Shown one piece after another: positions 43,085-51,288 of a DNA stretch of 64,000 nt. The notes beneath the pieces are model-generated. The model did not search any database. It saw only the letters and a program-made list of their open reading frames with translations, and was not told the DNA's origin. The position numbers and the translations under genes were made by a program. The number at the start of each line of letters is the position of its first letter. Positions within the stretch are counted from its first letter, which is position 1. Source of the DNA: Citroniella saccharovorans (lineage in GTDB: Bacteria; Bacillota; Clostridia; Tissierellales; Peptoniphilaceae); assembly GCF_035481615.1 (NCBI RefSeq), contig NZ_JAYKOT010000003.1, positions 1,178,001-1,242,000 on the forward strand. Direction: 5' to 3'.

Positions 43085-44355
43085 TTGTATGCTTCTTTTC
43101 TCTTGTTAGCTAAATTCATAAGAGTATCTTGGCCTAATATTTTTAATTTCCCGCCTTCTAATAGTATCTTTCCATTAACTATAAGGCTATCTACATTTGA
43201 AGAATTTGCAGAATAAACAAGGCAAGATATTAGATTGTTTAATGGGTTTAAATTAACTCCACTTAAATCTATGATAGCAAGGTCAGCTAAAAATCCTTCT
43301 TTTATTTTTCCAAGTTCATTTTCCATGCCAATTGCCCTAGCTCCATTTACTGTAGCCATTTCTAAAACTTTGTATGCTTTTAGACTTGTTGGAGAATTAG
43401 ACTTAACCTTAGCAAGAAGTGATGCAAATTTCATCTCTTCAAACATATCTAGATTATTATTTGATGATGAGGAGTCAGTTCCAAGTCCAACATTTATTCC
43501 CATATCTAGCATTTTTTGTACATCAGCTATACCACTAGCAAGCTTTAAGTTTGAGCATGGATTGTGAGCAACTGATACATTTCTCTTGGCTAAAATTTCA
43601 AAGTCCTTATCCTCTAAGTGAACGCAATGAGCGGCTATTGTTTTAGCATTAAAAATACCCATATCATCTAAATATTCTACAGGAGTTTTTGAAAATTCTT
43701 TTATGGTATTTTGAACTTCACTTAAAGTTTCTGAAAGATGGATATGAAGTGGGGTATTCAATTTTAAGGCAAGGTCCCTAAGTTTAATAAAAGATTCTCT
43801 AGAAACTGTATATACAGCATGAGGACCAGGGTTTACTGTAACAAGATCACTATCCTTAAATTCTAAGAAGGCCTCTTCTATTTCTTCAATTTTTTCATCG
43901 ATTGGCTTTTCATTATCTATTACTCCATAAGAAACAAGTCCCCTTACGCCCATTTCTTCCATAGATCTTGCTATAAGGCTAGAAGGGTTATACATATCTA
44001 CTAGTGTGCTTGTTCCAGATTTTATAGCTTCCATTATGGAATATTTTGTAGCAAGCTCTATATCCTCAGGAGTAAGTTTTGCTTCTCTTGGCCAAATTTC
44101 CTTTTCAAGCCAATCCATTAAATTTAAGTCATCAGCAATATTTTTAAAAAAAGACATTCCAAGATGGGTATGAAGATTTATTAATCCAGGAATAACTAAC
44201 TTACAAGTTCCGTCAATTTTATATGCATCTTTAGCATCAATTTTATCTTTTGAGATTTTTACTATCCTATTGCCTTCAATTAATATATTTACATTTTCAT
44301 ATATGAGGTTTTCCTCTATCATTGGAATAGCTTTTATATTTTTAAGTAAAATCAT
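43081..44355 (-). CDS. MtaD-type amidohydrolase (5-methylthioadenosine/S-adenosylhomocysteine deaminase)
   Basis: The 424-residue TIM-barrel metal hydrolase has zinc ligands in LINLHTHLGM and HIHLSE. A further His lies in AHCVHLED, and the catalytic Asp in GLGTDSSSSNNNLDMFEEMK. This layout is characteristic of the MtaD/TrzN/SsnA group, and deamination of MTA or SAH is the usual assignment. The exact substrate is uncertain. Its ATG overlaps the preceding stop by 1 nt (TAATG), and its stop overlaps the next ATG by 4 nt. Confidence 0.85.
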   Translation of the reverse strand: MILLKNIKAIPMIEENLIYENVNILIEGNRIVKISKDKIDAKDAYKIDGTCKLVIPGLINLHTHLGMSFFKNIADDLNLMDWLEKEIWPREAKLTPEDIELATKYSIMEAIKSGTSTLVDMYNPSSLIARSMEEMGVRGLVSYGVIDNEKPIDEKIEEIEEAFLEFKDSDLVTVNPGPHAVYTVSRESFIKLRDLALKLNTPLHIHLSETLSEVQNTIKEFSKTPVEYLDDMGIFNAKTIAAHCVHLEDKDFEILAKRNVSVAHNPCSNLKLASGIADVQKMLDMGINVGLGTDSSSSNNNLDMFEEMKFASLLAKVKSNSPTSLKAYKVLEMATVNGARAIGMENELGKIKEGFLADLAIIDLSGVNLNPLNNLISCLVYSANSSNVDSLIVNGKILLEGGKLKILGQDTLMNLANKRKEAYK

Positions 44356-45701
44356 TAAACTTCAATCTCCTTTTTTAACCTTTCTTTAAATAATTCTATA
44401 TCCTTTTCCCCAATATCTGACTCTAAGCTTCTAACTGTATCTTCTACTATGATTTTAAGAGACTCAAGGTTTCTATTGGTAAATACATCGCAGGAATATT
44501 CTAAAGAGATAAATTCAAATACAGCTTCAACTAGGTGGTTTGTAATATTATCTTTTTCCTTTTCTGTTAAATCAAAAAGTGAGACAGTTTTTCTAATATT
44601 TTTAGTAACTAGATAGACAATAAATTCTATAAATGAAATAAATACCTTTGTTTTATCATCTGACTCAAGCTCAAAAATAATAGTCAAAATAAGATTCCAC
44701 TTTAAATCAAGATTCATTAGAGAATAAATAGCAAGTCCAAAATTTTTTTCAATATTACCTTTTATACTGTCAAGAGGCCCAAGCTCTATATAAGATCCAA
44801 AAGTAAAGTTTTCTTTTTTAAGCTTATTTAATTTCATAATTATTTTATTGAAATAATCATCTTCCATAACGCCATCAACATATCTGGCATTGGCAAATAA
44901 ATACTCTACTATTAAATCAATTGGCTTTCTAAAGTCCAATAAAATTCCAGTATTATCTTTAAAGGAAATTAAAAATATATCATGAATAATCTTGCTTACA
45001 AATTTTTTTAGCTGATTTAATTTAGCAACATCTTCATCTTCTTCTAAATTGTAAAGTTTATTGTAAACAACCATTAGTTGAGAGTCTACCATAGTAAGTG
45101 TATCTTTAATTGAATACATTACCTCTCTAATAAACTCTTCAGTAATAACATAAGAGTAGTTTTTATATAAAATTCTATGGTCAATATCTCCCCAGAATAT
45201 ATTAACAAAAGACTTTATTTGAAGCTCAAAATGATACTTAGATGAATTAGTTTCAAACTTTCCATCAATCTTGTAAATATCAAATCCATTGTGCTGCTTT
45301 TGAGGCTGAGTTTCATTGATTTTTAATTTTATATTCTTTGAATAATCACTATAAAAATAGCCATCTATATCTTCAATATAGAAAATTTCTTTTAACTTTT
45401 TGTAAATTGAAGCCTCATCCTTAATAAACCTACACTCTATCCTAAGCCCTATAAGGTCACTCATACTATCAATAACTTTTTTAGGATCGCCATATTTTAA
45501 AAAGTAATTTTGCCTTAGGATTTTTTCCTTTAGAGATTCTTCACTCTTAACCCTATTGGTAATATTTAAAAAATAATCGTCGCCTTTAAACATTTTTTCA
45601 AAAACTTTCATAATTCCATCGGCAACTATTTCAATTTCTTCTCTTTTTTCACTTAAAATATCTCTGGTTTTATCTATAAAATCAAAAACTTCTAATTTCA
45701 A
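44355..45701 (-). CDS. RelA/SpoT-like protein with a divergent nucleotide-binding motif and a long C-terminal extension
   Basis: The first ~210 residues resemble the (p)ppGpp synthetase fold: ITNRVKSEESLKEKI, then SDLIGLRIECRF (the conserved Asp/Arg strand), then FELQIKSFVNIFWGDIDHRILYKN (the ExQI(R/K) strand and His-Tyr-Lys end). The canonical Tyr-x-Ser-x-His loop is replaced by NGFDIYKI. About 240 residues of unknown, mostly helical sequence follow. The start is a TTG (45701) with AGGTG 8 nt upstream. It is the first gene of the operon leading to mtaD, acpS-nnrD, alr and mazF. It may be an altered alarmone synthetase or an inactive relative. Confidence 0.7.
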   Translation of the reverse strand: MKLEVFDFIDKTRDILSEKREEIEIVADGIMKVFEKMFKGDDYFLNITNRVKSEESLKEKILRQNYFLKYGDPKKVIDSMSDLIGLRIECRFIKDEASIYKKLKEIFYIEDIDGYFYSDYSKNIKLKINETQPQKQHNGFDIYKIDGKFETNSSKYHFELQIKSFVNIFWGDIDHRILYKNYSYVITEEFIREVMYSIKDTLTMVDSQLMVVYNKLYNLEEDEDVAKLNQLKKFVSKIIHDIFLISFKDNTGILLDFRKPIDLIVEYLFANARYVDGVMEDDYFNKIIMKLNKLKKENFTFGSYIELGPLDSIKGNIEKNFGLAIYSLMNLDLKWNLILTIIFELESDDKTKVFISFIEFIVYLVTKNIRKTVSLFDLTEKEKDNITNHLVEAVFEFISLEYSCDVFTNRNLESLKIIVEDTVRSLESDIGEKDIELFKERLKKEIEV

Positions 45702-45737
45702 AATTTAGCACCTACATTTCTTTTGATTTGTATAAAT

Positions 45738-45746
45738 ATTATAACA
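45738..45746 (-). promoter_or_regulatory. Promoter (extended -10) of the RelA-like operon
   Basis: TGTTATAAT on the minus strand, about 37 nt upstream of the TTG start, with no clear -35. The ppa promoter lies back to back with it in the same 144-bp gap. Confidence 0.55.
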
Positions 45747-45808
45747 TGAAGATAGTTTTTTGTCTTTTAGAAAAAATCTATAATTTCACTTTAAAAAAGA
45801 TAAAAATA

Positions 45809-45817
45809 TGATATAAT
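45809..45817 (+). promoter_or_regulatory. Promoter (extended -10) of ppa
   Basis: TGATATAAT at 45809-45817 on the plus strand; the -35 is weak. It lies 29 nt ahead of the ppa ATG. Confidence 0.6.
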
Positions 45818-45845
45818 ATAGAAAAGAATTTATGGAGGTTTAATA

Positions 45846-46352
45846 ATGTTTGATGAAAAAGATGCAATTGTAGATGCAATAATAGAAATCCCAAAGGGAT
45901 CTTCTAATAAGTATGAATATGACCATGAGTTAGGTAGATTTCGTTTAGACAGATGTCTATACTCCCCTATGTTTTATCCTGCAGATTACGGTTTTATAGA
46001 CGAAACCCTATCAGGTGATGGAGATCCTATAGATATTTTAGTATTAACTACATACCCTACCTTCCCAGGATGTGTAATAAGAGCAAGAGTTGTTGGAATG
46101 TTCCTTATGACAGATGACAAGGGAAGAGATGAAAAACTTATTGCCGTTCCAGTTACTGACCCAAGATTTGAACATGTGCATTCACTTGGAGACCTATCTA
46201 GCCACCTTGAAAAAGAATTTGACCACTTCTTCCACGAATACAAAAGACTTGAAGAAAAAGAAGTTACAATAGATGGATGGTATAACGTTGGAGATGCAGT
46301 TAAATCCTTACAAGCTGCAAGAGAAAATTACAAAAATAAAAATAATAAATAA
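45846..46352 (+). CDS. ppa: Inorganic pyrophosphatase (family I)
   Basis: The 168-residue enzyme hydrolyses pyrophosphate to drive biosynthesis. It has IEIPKGSSNKYEYD, YPADYGFIDETLSGDGDPIDILV (the metal-binding Asp cluster) and the AVPVTDPRF region of soluble type I PPases. The ATG has GGAGG 8 nt upstream. It is one of only two plus-strand genes, and its own terminator follows. Confidence 0.97.
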   Translation: MFDEKDAIVDAIIEIPKGSSNKYEYDHELGRFRLDRCLYSPMFYPADYGFIDETLSGDGDPIDILVLTTYPTFPGCVIRARVVGMFLMTDDKGRDEKLIAVPVTDPRFEHVHSLGDLSSHLEKEFDHFFHEYKRLEEKEVTIDGWYNVGDAVKSLQAARENYKNKNNK

Positions 46353-46373
46353 AAAAGTAAAATCTGATTTATT

Positions 46374-46411
46374 TCCTCTTTTACTAGAAATTTAAGTAAG
46401 AGAGGTTTTTT
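46374..46411 (+). terminator. Intrinsic terminator of ppa
   Basis: CCTCTTTTTAC pairs with GTAAGAGAGG (46374-46384 and 46396-46405) and is followed by TTTTTT. The remaining gap to 46570 is AT-rich with nothing visible. Confidence 0.85.
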
Positions 46412-46572
46412 ATATCGAAAGAAAAAAATTTATAAAATCTTAAAAATGTAGAATTCCCTAAGTTTAAACTGTATGAAAATTGAATATCTAGAAAAAGCTA
46501 AAGTTTTTAGACTTAAAAATAATTAATATAGTTAAGTTTAAGCTTTTATTTTCAATAATAATCGAGCATAGA

Positions 46573-46608
46573 TAAAAAAACCAGAGTAAGATAAACTAAC
46601 TCTGGTTT
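46573..46608 (-). terminator. Intrinsic terminator of the transporter gene
   Basis: Stem AAACCAGAGT/ACTCTGGTTT-type arms (46578-46587 and 46599-46608) with T7 on the minus strand, 40 nt past the stop. Confidence 0.85.
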
Positions 46609-46648
46609 TCACTCTAATTTTTAATTTATAGACTTATTAATAAATATA

Positions 46649-47575
46649 TTAAATTTCTTTTTGCTTATATAATTTGTTGCATATATATGGAGATACAAAT
46701 GATGTAATTATAACTCCAAATGTTACAATAGCCGCAGCTCTAGGTGCATAAGCATATAAGGCGGAATTTTCAGCTGCCATAAGCATTGGAATACTAGCTG
46801 ATAGACCTGCTATAGTTGCTAGACCTCCAGCAGACACTCCATCTCTTTTTAAAAACTTTCTCTCTACAAATAACATAGGTAGGAAAATTAAAATATAATA
46901 TATAATTGCCATTATAATTCCTGAAAAACCTGCTTTAACCGCTTCAAATAAGTTGATACTGTTACCAACAGACCAACCAAGAGCAAAAATCATAAAAGGC
47001 ATACCAGTAGAAATAAATTTTCCTAAATCCTTATCTATATTACCTATAGCAACACCCAAAATTAATGGAATGATAAGTGAAACTATTGACATATAATCAA
47101 TGTTTGTAGGCTGTGATAATCCAAAAATAAGCATAGCTACAACAGGAGTTGCAAAAAGAGAGATAAATCCAAATGCTGACATATCAACCTCATCTCCGCA
47201 GTCTTCCATAATAGCTAAAAATAAAGAAGGATTAAGGGAAGTAATTGTACAAATAAATCCTACCAAGCTTATCCCTAAAAAACCATCAAGGCCAAAAATA
47301 TTATAAAATAAAATAGCAAAGATGGCACTTATTGCAGTTCTAACAAAAATTAAAACCCCATAAATTTTAAGAACACTCTTAATACTACTTAATTTCACAG
47401 TACAGCCAGAAATAAAAATCGTAGCTCCCAAAATAAAGCTTAAACTTTTTGGTCCAAAAAGAGCTTCAGTAACTCCTCCAATATTAAATAAGTTTGGAAA
47501 AAAAGTATGGATTATTGCCGATATCATCATAGGAACAAGCAAGGTTCCACCAGGAATTTTTTTCATTAATTTCAT
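46649..47575 (-). CDS. KdgT-family (2-keto-3-deoxygluconate permease-like) transporter
   Basis: The 308-residue protein has about ten membrane segments and the family pattern KKIPGGTLLVPMMISAIIHTFFPN, GATIFISGCTV, TSLNPSLFLAIMEDCGDEVDMSA and GGLATIAGLSASIPMLMAAENS. KdgT proteins import 2-keto-3-deoxygluconate with protons. No pectin or glucuronate genes are present, and the gene is coupled (17-nt gap) to an M20 peptidase. The real substrate may therefore be a different carboxylate or an acylated amino acid. Confidence 0.85.
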   Translation of the reverse strand: MKLMKKIPGGTLLVPMMISAIIHTFFPNLFNIGGVTEALFGPKSLSFILGATIFISGCTVKLSSIKSVLKIYGVLIFVRTAISAIFAILFYNIFGLDGFLGISLVGFICTITSLNPSLFLAIMEDCGDEVDMSAFGFISLFATPVVAMLIFGLSQPTNIDYMSIVSLIIPLILGVAIGNIDKDLGKFISTGMPFMIFALGWSVGNSINLFEAVKAGFSGIIMAIIYYILIFLPMLFVERKFLKRDGVSAGGLATIAGLSASIPMLMAAENSALYAYAPRAAAIVTFGVIITSFVSPYICNKLYKQKEI

Positions 47576-47592
47576 AATTAAATCCCCCTAAA

Positions 47593-48777
47593 CTATTTTT
47601 CAGATAAATATTTTAAAGTTGCAGCTCCCATAGCCTTTGCTGCAATAATCATAGAATCTTCATTAATTGTAAATTTAGGATGGTGATGTGGGTAAGCTTT
47701 ACCATCAGGCTTTGCACCAATATAAAAGAAACAAGCTGGAATTACTTGTGAATAATATGAAAAGTCTTCTGACTGAGCTTGAGGACCACAGTCTTCAATC
47801 CCAACGATTTCTGGAATATTCGCTTCATTAACAGCATCAACAACAAGCTGTGTCATATTGTCATCATTGATAAGAACAGGGTAATCATTTTTATAATCCA
47901 AATCAATTTCGCAGCTAAAAGCTTTTTCCATTCCTTGACAAATATTTCTAACTTCTCTTTCAATAATCTCTCTTGACTCATCAGACATACATCTTACATC
48001 GCCTTCAAGAGTTACAGAGTCTTTAATAATATTAAATTGACCCACTCCATCAAAAGAACCAATAGTAACAACTCCAGGAGTCATAGGATTAACTCTTCTT
48101 GAAACAATGGTTTGAAGGCTTAAAACTAAATTACTAGCAATAACAATAGCATCATTAGCTTCATGAGGAGCAGCCCCATGTCCACCCGTTCCCTTAACAA
48201 CAGCAACAAATTTTGCACGGGCTTGTTGAGTAGGTCCCTTATGATAATAAATTTTTCCAAAATCCATTTGACTCATAACATGGCAGCCAATAATACTATC
48301 AACTCCATCGAGGACACCATCTTTAATCATTAGGCTAGAACCTCCTGGTGGCATTTCTTCAGCTGGCTGATGTATAATAACAATCTTTCCAGAAAAATCT
48401 TCTTTCATTTCTGTAAGTGCGTCTGCCAAGACCATCAAATATGCGGTATGAGCATCATGACCGCAAGCATGCATAACTCCCTTATTAGTAGAAGCATAGT
48501 CTAAGCCAGTTTCTTCAGTGATTGGAAGTGCATCAAAGTCAGCTCTTAAAGCAAGAGTTTTTCCAGGCTTACCAGAGTCAATGGTAACTTTAATACCATA
48601 ACCCCCAATATTTTTTTCAACCTTGACTTCTTTATTATTTTCATAGTGCTTAAAAATATACTCACTTGTTTCTTTTTCTTCATATGATAATTCAGGATGC
48701 TGATGAAGCCATCTTCTATATGTTAACATTAGGTCTTTTTTAGAATCTATTAAAGAAAATAATTTATCATATTTCAT
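47593..48777 (-). CDS. M20D-family amidohydrolase (N-acyl-amino acid/aminobenzoyl-glutamate hydrolase type)
   Basis: The 394-residue metal hydrolase has HPELSYEEKETSEYI, LRADFDALPITEETGLDYAS, MHACGHDAHTAYLM (metal ligands), HQPAEEMPPGG and the C-terminal AQSEDFSYYSQVIPACFFYIG and HHPKFTINED. These are the hallmarks of HipO/AmhX-type enzymes, which remove acyl groups from amino acids or short peptides. It has a good GGGAGG ribosome site and is followed by the transporter. Confidence 0.92.
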   Translation of the reverse strand: MKYDKLFSLIDSKKDLMLTYRRWLHQHPELSYEEKETSEYIFKHYENNKEVKVEKNIGGYGIKVTIDSGKPGKTLALRADFDALPITEETGLDYASTNKGVMHACGHDAHTAYLMVLADALTEMKEDFSGKIVIIHQPAEEMPPGGSSLMIKDGVLDGVDSIIGCHVMSQMDFGKIYYHKGPTQQARAKFVAVVKGTGGHGAAPHEANDAIVIASNLVLSLQTIVSRRVNPMTPGVVTIGSFDGVGQFNIIKDSVTLEGDVRCMSDESREIIEREVRNICQGMEKAFSCEIDLDYKNDYPVLINDDNMTQLVVDAVNEANIPEIVGIEDCGPQAQSEDFSYYSQVIPACFFYIGAKPDGKAYPHHHPKFTINEDSMIIAAKAMGAATLKYLSEK

Positions 48778-49070
48778 AAATAATTCCTCCCTTCATTCTA
48801 TATTATTATACCCATTTTTTAAAAAAAGTTACCACGCAGAAGTGATAAAAAACCAATATAATAAAATTTAAAAAAATGCTTTTTGTAATCACTAATATAT
48901 CCCCATAAATATCAATATTCTTAATATAAAGTTTATATTAAAAATAAAAAGATAATGCTTAATAATAAGTGATAGGCTCCTCTTGTTATATTAAAAAGTA
49001 AACATTAAACTTATTAAATTTTTTTCTTAATTATTTAGATATTAAATATTTATAAAAAAAGAAACAAAAA
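48778..49070. other. AT-rich gap with probable peptidase promoter
   Basis: A TATAAT (48805-48810, minus strand) lies 28 nt before the peptidase start with no clear -35. Nothing else is recognised in the gap. Confidence 0.45.
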
Positions 49071-49090
49071 AAGAAGCCCAAAGGCTTCTT
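49064..49090 (-). terminator. Intrinsic terminator of the RsbW-like gene
   Basis: Stem AAGAAGCC/GGCTTCTT (49071-49078 and 49083-49090) with a T-rich tail on the minus strand, about 60 nt past the stop. Confidence 0.88.
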
Positions 49091-49149
49091 TTGAAAAAGG
49101 AGACCCCTTATAAAAGGGAATAAAATGAAAAAATTAAAAAATTTTATGA

Positions 49150-49533
49150 TTACAAGTTTCTATATACAATAACTCTATTATTATCTATCTCAAATGAATC
49201 GGATAATTCTTTAACTATTTTTAATCCTCTTCCGCTTGGCTTTACGCTCAAGGGATCATACTTTAGACATTCTGGAGGTATTCCGCATCCCTCATCTTTA
49301 ACAACTATTTTTATAGATTCTTCTTTAAGGTCAATAAATATACCAAGCTTTTTATTTGGATTTAATGAATTTCCATGCTTGCATCCATTTATGACAAGTT
49401 CGTTTATGATAAGTTTTATGTCTAAAAAAGCTTCCCTATCTTCAATATATTCTTTTAGATGATTTTCAATCGTTGCAACTTTAAAAAGTACATCAGTTAA
49501 GTCCGATTTAATTTTTCCTCTATATATATACAT
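49150..49533 (-). CDS. RsbW/SpoIIAB-like anti-sigma factor serine kinase (GHKL ATPase)
   Basis: The start is the ATG at 49533 with GAGGTG upstream. A GTG at 49542 would overlap that site. The 127-residue protein is a single GHKL ATPase domain: N-box ELVINGCKHGN, G1 VKDEGCGIP, G2 SGRGLKIVKELSD. This matches stand-alone HATPase_c_2 kinases such as RsbW, RsbT or BtrW. No sigma factor or STAS antagonist is adjacent. The PAS-PP2C phosphatase at 2491-3618 is a possible but distant partner. Confidence 0.85.
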   Translation of the reverse strand: MYIYRGKIKSDLTDVLFKVATIENHLKEYIEDREAFLDIKLIINELVINGCKHGNSLNPNKKLGIFIDLKEESIKIVVKDEGCGIPPECLKYDPLSVKPSGRGLKIVKELSDSFEIDNNRVIVYRNL

Positions 49534-49636
49534 AATAAACACCTCAAAAATTATCTACTATATAGATACCCAAATTTTGAAATAAAAAACATATTTCTAC
49601 ATAAAAATAATAATTTTAAAAAATAAGAATTATTTT

Positions 49637-49666
49637 TTGAAGTATTTACTTATTTTTGGGTATAAT
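49637..49666 (+). promoter_or_regulatory. Promoter of the rubredoxin gene
   Basis: TTGAAG (49637-49642), 18 bp, TATAAT (49661-49666). Confidence 0.7.
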
Positions 49667-49703
49667 AATATTGTAACTACTTTACGAAAGGAGATTATTA
49701 TTT

Positions 49704-49865
49704 ATGGAAAAATGGGTTTGTGGACCATGTGGATTCGTTTATGATCCAGAAGTAGGCGATCCTGATTCTGGTGTTGAGCCAGGAACAAAATTTGAAGATC
49801 TTCCAGATGATTGGGTTTGCCCAGTTTGCGGAGCTACAAAGGATATGTTCGAAAAGCAAGACTAG
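49704..49865 (+). CDS. Rubredoxin
   Basis: The 53-residue protein, read from the ATG at 49704 (AAAGGAG upstream) to the TAG at 49865, begins MEKWVCGPCGFVYDPEVGDPDSG and later has DWVCPVCGATKDMF. The two CxxC pairs bind one iron. It carries electrons in anaerobic metabolism or oxidative-stress defence. The first pair reads CGPCGF rather than the commoner CxxCGY. It stands alone with its own promoter and terminator. Confidence 0.97.
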   Translation: MEKWVCGPCGFVYDPEVGDPDSGVEPGTKFEDLPDDWVCPVCGATKDMFEKQD

Positions 49866-49874
49866 TAAATTTTT

Positions 49875-49905
49875 AAAGGAAAGCAGATGCTTTCCTTTTT
49901 GCTTT
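49875..49905 (+). terminator. Intrinsic terminator of rubredoxin
   Basis: Stem GGAAAGC/GCTTTCC with a 4-nt loop and a TTTTTGCTTTTTT tail. It runs into the 3' end of the convergent membrane protein gene. Confidence 0.9.
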
Positions 49906-49906
49906 T

Positions 49907-50584
49907 TTAAATTGGATATTTTTCCTTTAAGAATTTATAATATTTTTCAGTGAGCGAAAATAGTATATAAACAAATATTATAGTAATAGGGATATAAAGA
50001 CTCTCTGGAAACATCTCTCCAAAAGGTCTGTCTTTTAAATAGAAATAATTTCCATTTAATATAGGATTAATAATTAGAACCACACTTATATAGGCTAAAA
50101 ATAAAATATAAGCCTGCTTTTTATATATTTTCACACTATGGTCTAGATGATAGGCAAAATAAGTATAGCTTCCTCCTAATAGGTTATAAATATGGTTTAT
50201 TATAAAGCTTAAACCCATAGGATGAGTAATAGTGTCTATCCTAGATGGATAGATAAAGCTTAGAAGGGCAAAACTAGCAAAGTAGGCTTGTAGATGCGCT
50301 ATTTTTTCATTCTTATTTATAAGAAATATAAAAAGTAGTATTGAAGAAACTCTGCATGCATGCAGTGGAAGTCCATCTGAAAAATCAAAACCATCTTTAT
50401 TAAAGTAAGTTTTATACATTATTATTTGCTGAAAAAGAATTATTCCTATTAAATATAAGTCAATTTTCTTTCTATTTTTACATATTACCTGCCTTTTTCT
50501 AAATAAAAGGTAGGTAAATAGAATTAATATTCCTATATAAATAAAATGCATTGGTCCAAAAATTTTTATATACTCTTCTTCCAA
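49907..50584 (-). CDS. YwaF/TIGR02206-like integral membrane protein
   Basis: The 225-residue protein has six to seven membrane helices. Its core, DGLPLHACRVSSILLFIFLI, and later THPMGLSFIINHIYNLLGG resemble the TIGR02206/YwaF (TMEM164-like) family, where LPLH-C and H-F-H motifs are conserved. Function is unknown. It converges with rubredoxin. Confidence 0.75.
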   Translation of the reverse strand: MEEEYIKIFGPMHFIYIGILILFTYLLFRKRQVICKNRKKIDLYLIGIILFQQIIMYKTYFNKDGFDFSDGLPLHACRVSSILLFIFLINKNEKIAHLQAYFASFALLSFIYPSRIDTITHPMGLSFIINHIYNLLGGSYTYFAYHLDHSVKIYKKQAYILFLAYISVVLIINPILNGNYFYLKDRPFGEMFPESLYIPITIIFVYILFSLTEKYYKFLKEKYPI

Positions 50585-50672
50585 AATCTACCTCCTATTT
50601 TCAAAATATATTATTTTTAAAAATGTTTTGATTAAAAAATTTAATTGCTTTTTGTAGTGAGAAAATATAATA

Positions 50673-50698
50673 AGCTGAGTCAAAATTTTGACTCAGCT
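50673..50698 (-). terminator. Hairpin terminator after engB
   Basis: A perfect 26-nt palindrome (AGCTGAGTCAAAA and its complement) lies 2 nt past the engB stop. The tail is AT-rich (TTATTATATTTT). It may act as a bidirectional terminator. Confidence 0.8.
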
Positions 50699-50700
50699 AT

Positions 50701-51288
50701 TTATTTTTTTATAATCTTTTCAATTAGAGAAAGAATTTTTTCCCTATTAGTTTTATTTTCTGCAGAAAAAGGGATTATTTTATCTCTTTCTACGCCTAGT
50801 TTTTCTGATATTTCTTTTTTTGCTTTATCAAACTTACCTTTTGATATTTTATCAGCCTTAGTTGCTATTACATATCCAGTAAAGCCATTTGCTATAATAT
50901 ATTCATACATATCAAGGTCATCATCTGTTGGTCTATGTCTAATATCAACAACAAGAAATATTTCTCTAAGATTTTCTCTATCTTCTAAATATTCTTCTAT
51001 AATTTTAGCCCACTTTATTATTTCACTTTTAGGTGCACTTGCAAAGCCATATCCTGGTAAGTCTACGAGCCTAAACTCATCATTTGCTAAATAAAAATTA
51101 ACTGTTCTAGTTTTACCTGGTTTAGATGATGTTCTAGCTAGATTTTTCCTAGCCAAAACTGCATTTATCATAGAAGATTTACCTACATTTGATCTTCCTG
51201 CAAAGGCAATCTCAGGAAGCTTTTCTTTTGGATATTGCGATTTAAAACCTGCAACCTGTTCAAGACTTGAGAAATTTATTTTTAGCAT
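50701..51288 (-). CDS. engB: Ribosome biogenesis GTPase EngB/YsxC
   Basis: The 195-residue GTPase has GRSNVGKSS (G1), KPGKTRT, DLPGYGFA (G3) and ATKADK (G4). It is required for late 50S assembly. It starts 1 nt before the lon stop, and lon-engB is a common Firmicute pair. Confidence 0.97.
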   Translation of the reverse strand: MLKINFSSLEQVAGFKSQYPKEKLPEIAFAGRSNVGKSSMINAVLARKNLARTSSKPGKTRTVNFYLANDEFRLVDLPGYGFASAPKSEIIKWAKIIEEYLEDRENLREIFLVVDIRHRPTDDDLDMYEYIIANGFTGYVIATKADKISKGKFDKAKKEISEKLGVERDKIIPFSAENKTNREKILSLIEKIIKK

